Shown piece by piece: positions 1 through 7,149 of a DNA stretch of 8,815 nucleotides. Numbering within the stretch: the first letter of the stretch is position 1; each line of letters opens with the position of its first letter. A program made the translations under genes and the position numbers. The notes beneath the pieces were generated by a model. The model was not told the origin of the DNA. It saw nothing but the letters and a program-made list of their open reading frames with translations, and made no database searches. Source of the stretch: Opitutaceae bacterium UBA3033 (GTDB lineage Bacteria; Verrucomicrobiota; Verrucomicrobiia; Opitutales; Opitutaceae); NCBI GenBank assembly GCA_002367815.1, contig DFDG01000149.1, positions 1 through 8,815 on the forward strand, in the 5' to 3' direction.

Positions 1-15
1 AGCTACCTGCTAGAA

Positions 16-100
16 TGGTGCCCAAGGGGGGACTCGAACCCCCACACCGTAAGGCACAGGCTTCTGAGACCTGCGTGTCTACCAATTCCACCACCTGGGC
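16..100 (-). tRNA. tRNA-Leu (anticodon CAG)
   Basis: The reverse complement folds as a class II tRNA of 85 nt. The acceptor stem GCCCAGG pairs with CTTGGGC with one G-T pair. The D region carries GGAATTGGTAGAC, the anticodon stem CAGGT/GCCTG closes the loop CTCAGAA, and a long variable arm (around TGCCTTACGGTGT) precedes the T arm GGGGGTTCGAGTCCCCC. The loop places the anticodon as CAG, which reads CUG leucine codons. The long variable arm and the strong match to other bacterial tRNA-Leu genes support this. The discriminator A and the CCA end are encoded (positions 16-19). It is transcribed away from the aldolase gene to its right. Confidence 0.96.
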
Positions 101-190
101 GCGTTGAAAGGGGCAAAAGACAGGGTGCAGGCCATGGGCGCAAGAAAATTGATTTCCTTCCCGGCCAACTCTCCACAAGCTGACGTCTCC

Positions 191-829
191 ATGAATAAAG
201 AAGCCGTGCTCTCCAAAATCCGCGCCGAGAAGGTCGTGGCGCTCATCCGTGCCGATAATTCCGATGGGTTGCTCGACTGTGCCAAGGCATTAGCCGACGG
301 TGGATTGACCAGTATCGAGCTGACCATGACCACACCCGGGGCCATTCGTATGCTCGAAAAAGCCACGGCTGAGCTGCCCAACTTTATTTTTGGCCTTGGC
401 ACGGTGCTTGATGCCGAGACCGCCCGCATGGGTATTCTAGCCGGCGCGACTTTCATCGTCACCCCGGCCCTGCGACCCGACGTCATCACGATGTGCCGCC
501 GCTACAGTATTCCGGTTTTTTGCGGGGCATTTACCCCCACTGAGATTGTCAATGCCTGGGAAGCCGGGGCTGATGCCGCCAAGATTTTCCCCGCCGAGTT
601 TTTCGGCCCTTCATACATCAAATCCATCAAGGGTCCGCTGCCCCACATCGAAATGGTGCCGACCGGTGGCGTGAACGCGGAAAACGTAGGCGACTTCCTC
701 AAGGCCGGCGCGATGGCGACCGCTGCAGGTAGTTCTCTGGTGGATGCCAAGTCACTCAAGGAAAAGAATTGGGCTGCGATCACCGCCAAGGCCAAGGCCT
801 TCGTAGCCGCCGTGGCGGCGAGCAAGTAA
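191..829 (+). CDS. eda: KDPG/KHG aldolase (2-dehydro-3-deoxyphosphogluconate aldolase)
   Basis: This 212-aa protein belongs to the class I KDPG/KHG aldolase family. The family cleaves 2-keto-3-deoxy-6-phosphogluconate into pyruvate and glyceraldehyde-3-phosphate in the cytoplasm (Entner-Doudoroff and uronate breakdown). Visible family features are IRADN near residues 19-23 with Arg20, the catalytic-base Glu43 in SIELTMTTPGA, GLGTVLDA (68-75), FIVTPAL (88-94), TPTEI (115-119), the Schiff-base Lys131 in AKIFPAE, GPLP and PTGGVN (157-162), and a phosphate-binding GSS near 180-182. The E. coli phosphate-contacting Arg49 position is Thr here, as in the Thermotoga-type branch. Start ATG 191 gives the usual family length. 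ATG 134 and TTG 104 stay in frame but add an unfamiliar N-terminus, and no clear ribosome binding site decides between them. The preferred substrate (KDPG, KHG or KDPGal) cannot be read from sequence alone. Confidence 0.93.
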   Translation: MNKEAVLSKIRAEKVVALIRADNSDGLLDCAKALADGGLTSIELTMTTPGAIRMLEKATAELPNFIFGLGTVLDAETARMGILAGATFIVTPALRPDVITMCRRYSIPVFCGAFTPTEIVNAWEAGADAAKIFPAEFFGPSYIKSIKGPLPHIEMVPTGGVNAENVGDFLKAGAMATAAGSSLVDAKSLKEKNWAAITAKAKAFVAAVAASK

Positions 830-846
830 GCGACGTCTCTCAATTT

Positions 847-880
847 CGAAGACCGGTCTTCGCGACCGGCCTTTTCCTTT
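847..880 (+). terminator. Intrinsic terminator of the aldolase gene, with overlapping palindrome
   Basis: CCGGTC (853-858) and GACCGG (864-869) form a perfect 6-bp stem around TTCGC. The T-rich stretch CCTTTTCCTTT to position 880 follows, which is the layout of a rho-independent terminator for the plus-strand aldolase. The left half also lies in a perfect 16-base palindrome, CGAAGACCGGTCTTCG (847-862), which can form an alternative stem. The opposing gene stops at 880, so the structure fills the convergent gap. In the minus direction the stem is followed only by TCTTCG, so termination that way is less certain. Confidence 0.7.
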
Positions 881-1623
881 CATTCTACCGGTGGTAGGAA
901 TTTTTCGATATCAGGAATTTCCTTCAAACGACGACCCCCGGAATGTCGGGCCAAATAAGGATCTTCCTCCGGCGCCGCCTCAACTTCCTCGTTACCCTCG
1001 GCCTCGTCTTCATCGTCGCCGCCGGAAATGATCCAGTTGGGTTCATCGTCAAACAAATGGGCAATCCGTCGGGCCACCGGATCGAGCACGGTGGCGGTAT
1101 TTTTCAGCCGCCCTGCCTTCACAAATTCAAACAGGAGAGGCATGAACTGATTTTTGTAGCGGCCCTGAAAATCCGACATCCATTTGTTGGCGACCCCCTC
1201 GCGATGGTTGAGTAAAACAACGTCGCTGAAATGAACACAGGCATCGCACCACGCGAGCAACGGCGGATTGGCTTCAATGAACTGGCAATTGGCCACGAAG
1301 ATGATCCGACCCAATTCTGCACCTACCTGATCCAGCCATGGTTTTAACGCTTCGATCTGATCGATCGGATTGCTCCGGCCATCACTCACAAAAAAGATAT
1401 GCGTGGCATCGACCGGCAACCCGGCTTCGATGCTGTTTTCCATCCAAGTCCAACGAGACAGATTGGGCAGCTTGGCATCCACTGCATCCGGGGTTTCCCT
1501 GGCATTGAGCAACACCGCCGGTCTGTCGGTCTCCGTCAAACCGTTCTCAATGAGGTCAAGCACCAGTGCCCGCCGGTCGGAACCGGTAACGCCTAGTATC
1601 AAATAGATCAGCGGCTTATCCAT
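880..1623 (-). CDS. Unknown protein, possible degenerate CobW/G3E-like P-loop fold
   Basis: The 247-aa product is not a family I can name with confidence. It opens with a hydrophobic strand and a loop, LILGVTGSDRRALVLDLI (about residues 8-25), at the place where CobW/G3E GTPases carry their Walker A loop. The expected GKT/GKS is replaced by SDRR, so ordinary nucleotide binding looks lost. Later strands (THIFFVSDG, RIIFVANCQ) and VVLLNHREG (135-143) fall where G3E proteins have the Mg-binding and NKxD segments, but the NKxD motif is also absent. The C-terminal part has an acidic stretch (about 203-221, DDEDE and EE runs) and a basic PYLARHSGGRRLKEIPDI tail. No signal peptide or membrane segment is seen. 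It starts 14 bases after aroC ends and probably shares its transcript. The CobW resemblance is an inference from motif order only. Confidence 0.8.
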   Translation of the reverse strand: MDKPLIYLILGVTGSDRRALVLDLIENGLTETDRPAVLLNARETPDAVDAKLPNLSRWTWMENSIEAGLPVDATHIFFVSDGRSNPIDQIEALKPWLDQVGAELGRIIFVANCQFIEANPPLLAWCDACVHFSDVVLLNHREGVANKWMSDFQGRYKNQFMPLLFEFVKAGRLKNTATVLDPVARRIAHLFDDEPNWIISGGDDEDEAEGNEEVEAAPEEDPYLARHSGGRRLKEIPDIEKFLPPVE

Positions 1624-1637
1624 TGGGTCAGTTTATC

Positions 1638-2729
1638 TCAGAATTTGAAGATACGATTCTGGGCAGAGTGCCGCATCCAGTGATCGACCAACACGAGTGC
1701 GGTCATCGCCTCGACAATCGGCACCGCGCGGGGCACCACACAGGGATCATGTCGTCCCCGGGCCGCCAACTCCGTGTTCTCGCCCTGCACATTGACGGTT
1801 TTCTGGGATTGGAGAATTGTGGCTGTGGGCTTGAATGCGGTGCGAAAAATCAATTCCTCTCCGTTGCTGATGCCACCCTGCACGCCACCCGAACGATTGC
1901 TCGTGGTGCGCACTTTACCATCCAGCATCGCAAAAGGGTCGTTGTGTTCCGAGCCTTTCATCCGGGAACCGGCAAATCCACTGCCGACTTCAAACCCTTT
2001 CGTGGCCGGCAGCGAGAGCATCGCCTTGGCCAAGTCCGCCTCCAAACGGTCAAATACTGGAGCACCCAAACCTGCGGGCAAACCGCGCACGCGACATTCG
2101 ATCGCGCCTCCCACGGAATCCCCCTGACTGCGTACTTCTTTGATCCGCGCAATCATCAACCCCGCCGTGGCGGCATCGGGACAACGCACTGCGCTAGCCT
2201 CAACTTCAGCCAGAGTGGGAAATTTTTCCACTGCAGGCATGACAATATCATGCACCTGCGTGATGTAAGCGCGGATCTCAATCGATCCAGCCAGGGCTAA
2301 AATCTTTTTTGCAATCGCTCCCGCCGCCACGCGACCAATCGTTTCACGCGCCGAACTACGGCCACCGCCACGTGGGTCACGGTGCCCGAATTTAGCCTGA
2401 TAAGTGTAATCGGCATGGGATGGTCGGAATTTTTCCACCATCTCATCATAAGCCTCGGAACGTTGATCAGCATTGCGCACCAGCATCGAAATGGGCGTTC
2501 CGGTGGTGCGTCCCTCATGGAGACCCGAAAGAATTTCCACCGTGTCGGACTCCTTGCGCGGCGTGACGATATCACTCTGTCCCGGGCGCCGACGATCGAG
2601 CTCCGCTTGGATCTCTGCAATGGTCAGGGGCAAATTTGGCGGGCAGCCGTCCACGACCACGCCAATCCCAGTCCCGTGGCTTTCGCCCCAGGTCGTGATG
2701 GTAAAGAGAATTCCGAAGCTGTTCGGCAT
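1638..2729 (-). CDS. aroC: Chorismate synthase
   Basis: The 363-aa product catalyses the last shikimate-pathway step, the conversion of 5-enolpyruvylshikimate-3-phosphate to chorismate with reduced FMN, in the cytoplasm. The family signatures are clear: NSFGILFTITTWGESHG at the N-terminus with His18, DRRRPGQS (45-52), FRPSHADYTY with His105, GGGRSSARETIGR (121-133), GDSVGGAIEC (203-212), GGVQGGISNGEE (281-292), and RHDPCVVPRAVP (326-337) with Asp328. His18, His105 and Asp328 match the catalytic His and Asp residues of the family. I chose ATG 2729 because the resulting MPNSFG fits the normal start of the family. ATG 2753 in the same frame would add eight residues and has a G-rich stretch before it. 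The gene lies about 60 bases after the glycosyltransferase and 14 before the next gene. Confidence 0.97.
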   Translation of the reverse strand: MPNSFGILFTITTWGESHGTGIGVVVDGCPPNLPLTIAEIQAELDRRRPGQSDIVTPRKESDTVEILSGLHEGRTTGTPISMLVRNADQRSEAYDEMVEKFRPSHADYTYQAKFGHRDPRGGGRSSARETIGRVAAGAIAKKILALAGSIEIRAYITQVHDIVMPAVEKFPTLAEVEASAVRCPDAATAGLMIARIKEVRSQGDSVGGAIECRVRGLPAGLGAPVFDRLEADLAKAMLSLPATKGFEVGSGFAGSRMKGSEHNDPFAMLDGKVRTTSNRSGGVQGGISNGEELIFRTAFKPTATILQSQKTVNVQGENTELAARGRHDPCVVPRAVPIVEAMTALVLVDHWMRHSAQNRIFKF

Positions 2730-2789
2730 GGTAGATCGAACGTGATTTGCCATACCCCGTCCCGCAAGTGCGAAGTATTTGACCCGAGT

Positions 2790-4280
2790 TTAACCCGTGG
2801 GGCGCAATTGTTCATTGCGATACACATACCAGTCCCAGCCCGATAGAGGCGCATGGGAATAGAAACGCTCCTGCACATACCGATTGCCCTTGGCGTCAGT
2901 AATCTTCGCCGCTGGAGCGGAATCACCATCCAACCGGTGTAGGAGGAGCCATTGCACTCCCCATGGCGGTTGTTGGTTGGTCGGATAATAAATAATTTTC
3001 TGCGAAGGCCCGACCACAACCCGATAGTAATCAACCAGCATGTAATTTCTGAAGTCGTGGTCGCTCCCAATCGTGATTTCCGCAAAGGGCGTGCGCGCAG
3101 CAATCTCGCGCAACGCCACTCGATACTGTCCCCGACCATTATGCCAGAGGCGGGAGACATTGAGCCCATTACCCAAAATAAAAAGTGCGAGACCGGTCGC
3201 GACCATAATTCGCAATCCCCATTGGCGAAACCACAACCGGACCAACCCATAACCCAGGATCAATAACGCGAATCCCACACTGATGAAAAAGTAACGCGGA
3301 AAAAGCAGGGTAAAACGACTGAAAAGCATGCCCAAAACCGGAGTCACCAAAATCACCAATCCATAGAATACGCCCAGCTTAGTTGAACGTCGCCCGATCA
3401 ATATCAGGCTGGCGAACAAAGCGCTGAAGAATACCGGCAAAGCGACCCACCCCAGCGAAACGGGAAACCCCAAAGTAAAAACTGCGACTTGGTTTAAGAC
3501 CTCGATCAGCGGATTTTCGGTCCCACCACCGATCTCCATCTTCCGCACAAAGCCTAAATAGTAAGCCATGAAAAACAACCAAGGCCCCAGATGCCAACCG
3601 ATTGCTCGCGTCAGTCGCACACGCCATGGTCCATGTTCACGAAAGAGCGCACACCCGGTCCAACCAACCCCGGCGATCATGACTTGGATTGTTGCCAGAT
3701 GGGAGAGCAGCCCTAAAACACAGCCCACACCGTAAAGGACGGCCCAGCGAACCCAGCAATTCTCCGTCGCACGTTGCATAGCATAGAGGGCCAATAAACC
3801 AAAGGCCAAGGCTGGGGCATAACCGCGGGCCTCCGATGAATAATGAATCAATAAAAAAGCTCCTCCCACCACCACCGCCGTCATGATACCGGCAATTTTC
3901 TCCCGCCCGTTCAGCTCCGTTGGATGCAGCAGTCTGTATTGTCGAGCGGCGATCAAAGCCGCCAACCAAACGGTCGCACTCCCTGCGCACCAAGAGAAGA
4001 GTCGATACATCCAATCCGCCTCCACGGGCATCATCAGATAGATAAACAGCGAGTTTAGCGGATGATTATTGTCATGATGCAACTTGGTAAGAATTTCCCA
4101 CGGTGCAGAGATCGTTGACACCAGATTGATCGACCAGATCTCGTCCAGCCAGAGGTCATTAAAAAGCCCGGGCAAGCGGACTAGCGCGAACCCCACCACC
4201 ACGGCTCCCAAGGCAAAAACATATCTCTTGCCAGCGGAAAAAAGCCCTGCTGAAGGCTTGGGCGGCGACTTTGGATTCAT
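2790..4280 (-). CDS. GT-C type integral membrane glycosyltransferase (ArnT/PMT-like)
   Basis: The 496-aa protein has many hydrophobic segments, the first at about residues 20-40. In total there are about ten to twelve, up to about residue 370, followed by a soluble C-terminal domain of about 120 residues. The segment LWLDEIWS, with Asp46 and Glu47 in the first outer loop, is the acidic motif of GT-C enzymes that use lipid-phosphate sugars. HHDNNHPLNSLF (68-79) and HYSSEARGYA (146-155) are further hallmarks of the GT39/GT83-like group. Such enzymes move a sugar from a polyprenyl-phosphate donor to lipid A, protein or polysaccharide at the outer face of the inner membrane. Donor and acceptor here are unknown. 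ATG 4280 overlaps the TGA of the upstream gene as ATGA, which suggests translational coupling. In-frame starts further upstream (4286, 4343) would only increase the overlap. Confidence 0.88.
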   Translation of the reverse strand: MNPKSPPKPSAGLFSAGKRYVFALGAVVVGFALVRLPGLFNDLWLDEIWSINLVSTISAPWEILTKLHHDNNHPLNSLFIYLMMPVEADWMYRLFSWCAGSATVWLAALIAARQYRLLHPTELNGREKIAGIMTAVVVGGAFLLIHYSSEARGYAPALAFGLLALYAMQRATENCWVRWAVLYGVGCVLGLLSHLATIQVMIAGVGWTGCALFREHGPWRVRLTRAIGWHLGPWLFFMAYYLGFVRKMEIGGGTENPLIEVLNQVAVFTLGFPVSLGWVALPVFFSALFASLILIGRRSTKLGVFYGLVILVTPVLGMLFSRFTLLFPRYFFISVGFALLILGYGLVRLWFRQWGLRIMVATGLALFILGNGLNVSRLWHNGRGQYRVALREIAARTPFAEITIGSDHDFRNYMLVDYYRVVVGPSQKIIYYPTNQQPPWGVQWLLLHRLDGDSAPAAKITDAKGNRYVQERFYSHAPLSGWDWYVYRNEQLRPTG

Positions 4281-4924
4281 ACACATTCGAACACGGCCAC
4301 GATGGAAAACATATTGGACCAAGCTTGGGCGACAACCGGCCACCTTCCCTTGCCCAAGGCCGGGCCATAATGGTGTTCGCGAGTGATCGTCATCTGCCGT
4401 TCGCGACAGAATCCCCTGAAGTCTCCTACACTCAGATGATGGATGTGACCGGTGCTATACCAATCGTAGCCGAAGATCATCGGCCGGGGCATGCGTCCAC
4501 GAAACAGCAGATCAAATCGATTGGTGATGTAGCCAAAGTTTGGGAAAGAAACAATTTGCCGCTTCGCGATGCGTTTCATCTGGTCCAGCAACACCTCGGG
4601 ATAAGCAACCATCTGCACGGTTACATTGCATACCGCATAATCGAACTGGTCATCCGCGTAGTCCGCGTAACTCTCGGCCAAATCGATTGGCGCCACCCGG
4701 GCCTTGAGCCCATGGCGCAGGCAAAACTCCACGCCGGTCGGTGCCAATTCCAAGCCTTCACACTCCACCTGCTTGCGCTCCTGCAACAGTTTCATCAGCG
4801 ATCCGTTGCCACAAGCCAGATCGATGACTTTGGCCCCCGGAGTGACCCAATCAGCAATAACCTGGTATTCATTTCGCTCACTGAATTTCCCGTCCGTGTA
4901 GTCGTAGTTGCGGTTGTCATTCAT
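4277..4924 (-). CDS. metW: MetW-like class I SAM-dependent methyltransferase
   Basis: The 215-aa product has the SAM-binding motif I VIDLACGNGSL (33-43) and an acidic motif II in GLEL (57-60). It also has a set of segments specific to the MetW family: VAYPEVLLDQMKRIAKRQIVSFPNFG (106-131), GRMPRP (143-148), YDWYSTGHIHHLSVGDF (153-169) and CRER (173-176). In many proteobacteria MetW works with homoserine acyltransferase MetX in methionine synthesis, but no metX is present here and relatives also occur in surface-sugar loci, so the role is open. ATG 4924 gives the family length. GTG 4981 overlaps the stop of the preceding gene as GTGA and would add 19 residues rich in Cys and Arg with no family resemblance. 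I prefer 4924 with moderate certainty. The end overlaps the glycosyltransferase start by four bases. Confidence 0.85.
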   Translation of the reverse strand: MNDNRNYDYTDGKFSERNEYQVIADWVTPGAKVIDLACGNGSLMKLLQERKQVECEGLELAPTGVEFCLRHGLKARVAPIDLAESYADYADDQFDYAVCNVTVQMVAYPEVLLDQMKRIAKRQIVSFPNFGYITNRFDLLFRGRMPRPMIFGYDWYSTGHIHHLSVGDFRGFCRERQMTITREHHYGPALGKGRWPVVAQAWSNMFSIVAVFECV

Positions 4925-4977
4925 CGGATGAACACAATCAGGATACGATCGGTCCCGGCAAGATCGAAGGCAAGGCG

Positions 4978-5964
4978 TCACGCGCGGTAACGCAGGTCAA
5001 GGGCCACCACGGTTTGCTTGATGCTCGCACGCAGCTTGGCCGGTGCGATCACTTCAGCGGCCGCACCCCAACCCAATATCCATTGCTCCGCCTCCTCCAA
5101 AGCCCCGAGTCTCATCTCCAGTTCCAGCCCACCGCCACGCAATTCACGAATCTCCTGTGATTCGTGCCATTCGCGTTCACGCACCCGTTCGGCGGCCGCA
5201 GCAGTGAAACGAACCACCACCCGGAAATCGCCTGTTCCGCCAAGCACCCCAAGAGCGTTGGCAAAAAATGTCTCCGGCGAAAAATCGGCCGAACGCTCAA
5301 ACTTCACCTTGGTCACAACCACACCCTTGATGCGCGGCAAAGCAAATGTCCGCAATGCCTGCCGCTCGGTGTCGAAGCCCACGAGATACCAAAGATTTTC
5401 CCGATTTGCCAAATGATACGGGTGAACCTTGCGGGCCGTCGCCGCCGTAGTGCCGGGTTTACGATAACTGAACGTCACTTCGTCATGATGCAGCACCGCC
5501 GCACTTAGTGGATTGAAGATCGCTAGATCAGTCTTGCCCAAGCCGAAGTTCTTAAAGGAAACCGTGCGCAATTCATCCGCTGGCGTGAACGAAATACGAT
5601 CACGCAGACCACCCGCCAGTTTTTCAAACGCAATCTCCAGCTGCCGATGAAAAGGCGTGCCACGGTATTGCTCCAATGCGCGTTGTGCGACGAGCAGGGC
5701 CAGCAACTCACCCTCGGTCACGTTAATGGTGGGAAATGATGTCACTGGTTGCGTATAACGATAGGCTCCGATTCTGGCATCAAATTCGATCGGCAGATCG
5801 AGTCGGTCGCGCATAAAGGCGATGTCGCGCACGATGGTCTTGCGTGACACCTCCAGGGTTTTCACCAGCTTCGTGCAGTTGACCAACGTGTCGCGGCGCA
5901 GCTCGTCATGGATCTTCATCATGCGCTCGAGCGGCGGACGGGAAAGCTGTGGTTTATTGGGCAT
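4978..5964 (-). CDS. WYL-domain transcriptional regulator with N-terminal winged HTH
   Basis: The 328-aa protein has an N-terminal helix-turn-helix of the HTH_11/DeoR type (about residues 11-60, LVKTLEVSRKTIVRDIAFMRD) that should bind DNA. A central region follows, then a WYL domain (about 145-215) with the name-giving motif NLWYLVGFD (190-198). The C-terminal part (about 245-320) resembles the WCX extension. WYL proteins sense nucleic-acid or nucleotide ligands and act as repressors or activators, some of DNA-damage or defence genes. The ligand here is unknown. ATG 5964 gives the usual length. A TTG at 6015 would extend the frame by 17 uncharacteristic residues. The gene is the first of the minus-strand cluster and faces a divergent gene across 140 bases, a common layout for local control. 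Confidence 0.92.
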   Translation of the reverse strand: MPNKPQLSRPPLERMMKIHDELRRDTLVNCTKLVKTLEVSRKTIVRDIAFMRDRLDLPIEFDARIGAYRYTQPVTSFPTINVTEGELLALLVAQRALEQYRGTPFHRQLEIAFEKLAGGLRDRISFTPADELRTVSFKNFGLGKTDLAIFNPLSAAVLHHDEVTFSYRKPGTTAATARKVHPYHLANRENLWYLVGFDTERQALRTFALPRIKGVVVTKVKFERSADFSPETFFANALGVLGGTGDFRVVVRFTAAAAERVREREWHESQEIRELRGGGLELEMRLGALEEAEQWILGWGAAAEVIAPAKLRASIKQTVVALDLRYRA

Positions 5965-6104
5965 GTTAAAGACAGGGGGTTGTTGTGACGATGAGGTAAT
6001 ATGCAATCCATTCAACTGGATCTCGGCACCCCACTGGCGGTTTCGAGATGACCGATAAAAGACCGTGAAAATAAATCTGCATAAATTTTAGCCTGAGCCA
6101 AGCA
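5965..6104. promoter_or_regulatory. Divergent intergenic region with short dyads
   Basis: This 140-base stretch must hold the promoters for the WYL gene (leftward) and the unknown gene (rightward). Two short inverted repeats are visible: ATCCA/TGGAT (6006-6010 and 6017-6021, 6-base spacer) and ATCTCG/CGAGAT (6020-6025 and 6044-6049, 18-base spacer). The right part (about 6055-6090) is AT-rich. I could not identify convincing -35/-10 pairs. Operator function for the WYL protein is only a possibility. Confidence 0.35.
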
Positions 6105-6764
6105 ATGTCCCACCCTCTCATGTATTCTCTGGGCATGATTCTTACCAAACGCCCGATAAAAAACACTCTCCCCATCTCAATGTCATGGGCCCACAACGGC
6201 GAACTCCACCGTGTCACCCCTTGGCCGGAAGTCCGATTTGAACGCCTCTACGGCGATGATTGGATCGCAATCAATCCCAATAACGAGCTGCTCGAAGCGG
6301 CTTCCCTCGCCTGTCGTAACCGCGATTGGCGGCCCTATCTTGAATTTGTGCCTACTGAAGTGCGCACATATCTCGCCGGGTTTTCCTTTAACCGCATGGA
6401 AGCCCTGTTGGTCGCGGCCCGCTGCACCTCACTTTTGCCCGACCTTATCGAGACTCCTGCAATGACTGCCTTTCTGGCCGATCACGTAAGTTTGCGTGGG
6501 TCGGCCAACGCCAACTGGGCCGAGATCACCGCCGTGCATGACCGCAGTGGAATCTACGGAGTGCTTGAGTGGCTTGGGCTGCCCGCATCGCGTCAAACCG
6601 TCACGATTCTCAGACATCTCGAGTCACCTGATCTGCCCAAGCGTTTTCTTGAGCCTCTACGCACGCAGCTTTGGGAGCCCCGCACAATCTTCGCTCTCCA
6701 GCGCATGCCCGCCATCACCGATCGACATCTCGCCAGTTACTGCACCACCCACATGGCTGCCTGA
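6105..6764 (+). CDS. Protein of unknown function, divergent from the WYL regulator
   Basis: The 219-aa product is not recognised. It has no signal peptide, no clear membrane segment and no catalytic motif I can name. The sequence looks like a real soluble, mostly helical protein: an N-terminal part rich in aromatic residues (PWPEVRFERLYGDDW, about residues 39-53), then WRPYLEFVPTEVRTYLAGF (77-95), a helical stretch with ALLVAARC, and DLPKRFLEPLRTQLW toward the C-terminus. ATG 6105 is the first start after an in-frame stop at 6072. ATGs at 6120, 6135 and 6180 are alternatives and no ribosome binding site decides. Its head-to-head position with the WYL gene suggests common regulation. A weak hairpin follows the stop. 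Confidence 0.75.
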   Translation: MSHPLMYSLGMILTKRPIKNTLPISMSWAHNGELHRVTPWPEVRFERLYGDDWIAINPNNELLEAASLACRNRDWRPYLEFVPTEVRTYLAGFSFNRMEALLVAARCTSLLPDLIETPAMTAFLADHVSLRGSANANWAEITAVHDRSGIYGVLEWLGLPASRQTVTILRHLESPDLPKRFLEPLRTQLWEPRTIFALQRMPAITDRHLASYCTTHMAA

Positions 6765-6784
6765 ACGCAACCATCCCGGTTCAG
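6761..6784 (+). terminator. Weak hairpin after the unknown gene
   Basis: CTGAAC (6761-6766, overlapping the stop codon) and GTTCAG (6779-6784) are perfect inverted repeats around a 12-base loop, followed by the AT-rich TAATAATTAA. There is no true T run, so termination is uncertain. Confidence 0.25.
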
Positions 6785-6854
6785 TAATAATTAAGGGGCA
6801 AACATGCACAAACCATGTCTTCAACTGATGCGCCGTTAGCAAATTGAGTGGTCT

Positions 6855-6885
6855 GCCATGCGAAGCCCGCAGAGCGAAGCATGGC
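6855..6885. repeat. Inverted and direct repeat at the 3' end of tRNA-Arg
   Basis: GCCATGC (6855-6861) and GCATGGC (6879-6885) form a 7-bp inverted repeat, and GCGAAGC occurs twice in direct orientation inside it (6860-6866 and 6874-6880). The right arm overlaps the encoded CCA and discriminator base of the tRNA, so the fold forms in the 3' trailer of the tRNA precursor. It may act as a terminator or a processing signal. It lacks a clear T run on the minus strand. Confidence 0.45.
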
Positions 6886-6958
6886 GGATCTGGAGGGACT
6901 CGAACCCCCGACCCCTTGGTTCGAAGCCAAGTGCTCTATCCAACTGAGCTACAGATCC
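6882..6958 (-). tRNA. tRNA-Arg (anticodon TCG)
   Basis: The reverse complement is a 77-nt class I tRNA. It has a perfect acceptor stem GGATCTG/CAGATCC, a D arm with AGCTCAGTTGGATAGAGC, an anticodon stem CTTGG/CCAAG closing the loop CTTCGAA, and a T arm with GGGGGTTCGAGTCCCTCC. The loop gives anticodon TCG, which reads CGA arginine codons. Discriminator G and CCA are encoded (6882-6885). A plus-strand open frame across this tRNA (from 6844) yields GGTRTPDPLVRSQ, a peptide that is a well-known artefact of translating tRNA complements, and is not a gene. Confidence 0.96.
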
Positions 6959-7149
6959 GATTCGCCATCTCCAACGTGCCGAAAGATGGATTCCTTGGAA
7001 GCCAATTAATTTTCAGAAAGCCATGTTGGTTCGAAAACACTGAGTGGGAGCAAATGAAACACGCAGCGCTACCACCCTCCCAACGCAAGATTTCAGGGGC
7101 ATTTCCAACCCACTTTCTAAGAAAGATGCGCCAGGGCCGTTTCCCTGTC

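Noticed and set aside
79..489. Minus-strand open frame overlapping tRNA-Leu and the aldolase
   Set aside because: It overlaps a tRNA and lies antisense to a well-supported enzyme gene.
1623..2300. Plus-strand open frame of 225 codons opposite aroC
   Set aside because: It is a shadow of chorismate synthase on the other strand. Its product is His/Arg-rich without family features.
4271..4990. Long plus-strand open frame opposite the MetW-like gene
   Set aside because: It is antisense to a gene with clear family motifs, and its translation shows no domain or composition typical of a real protein.
6844..7149. Plus-strand open frame upstream of the VWA gene, containing GGTRTPDPLVRSQ
   Set aside because: It reads through the complement of the tRNA-Arg. 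This peptide is a familiar artefact of such translation. The credible VWA start with a signal peptide is at or near 7150.
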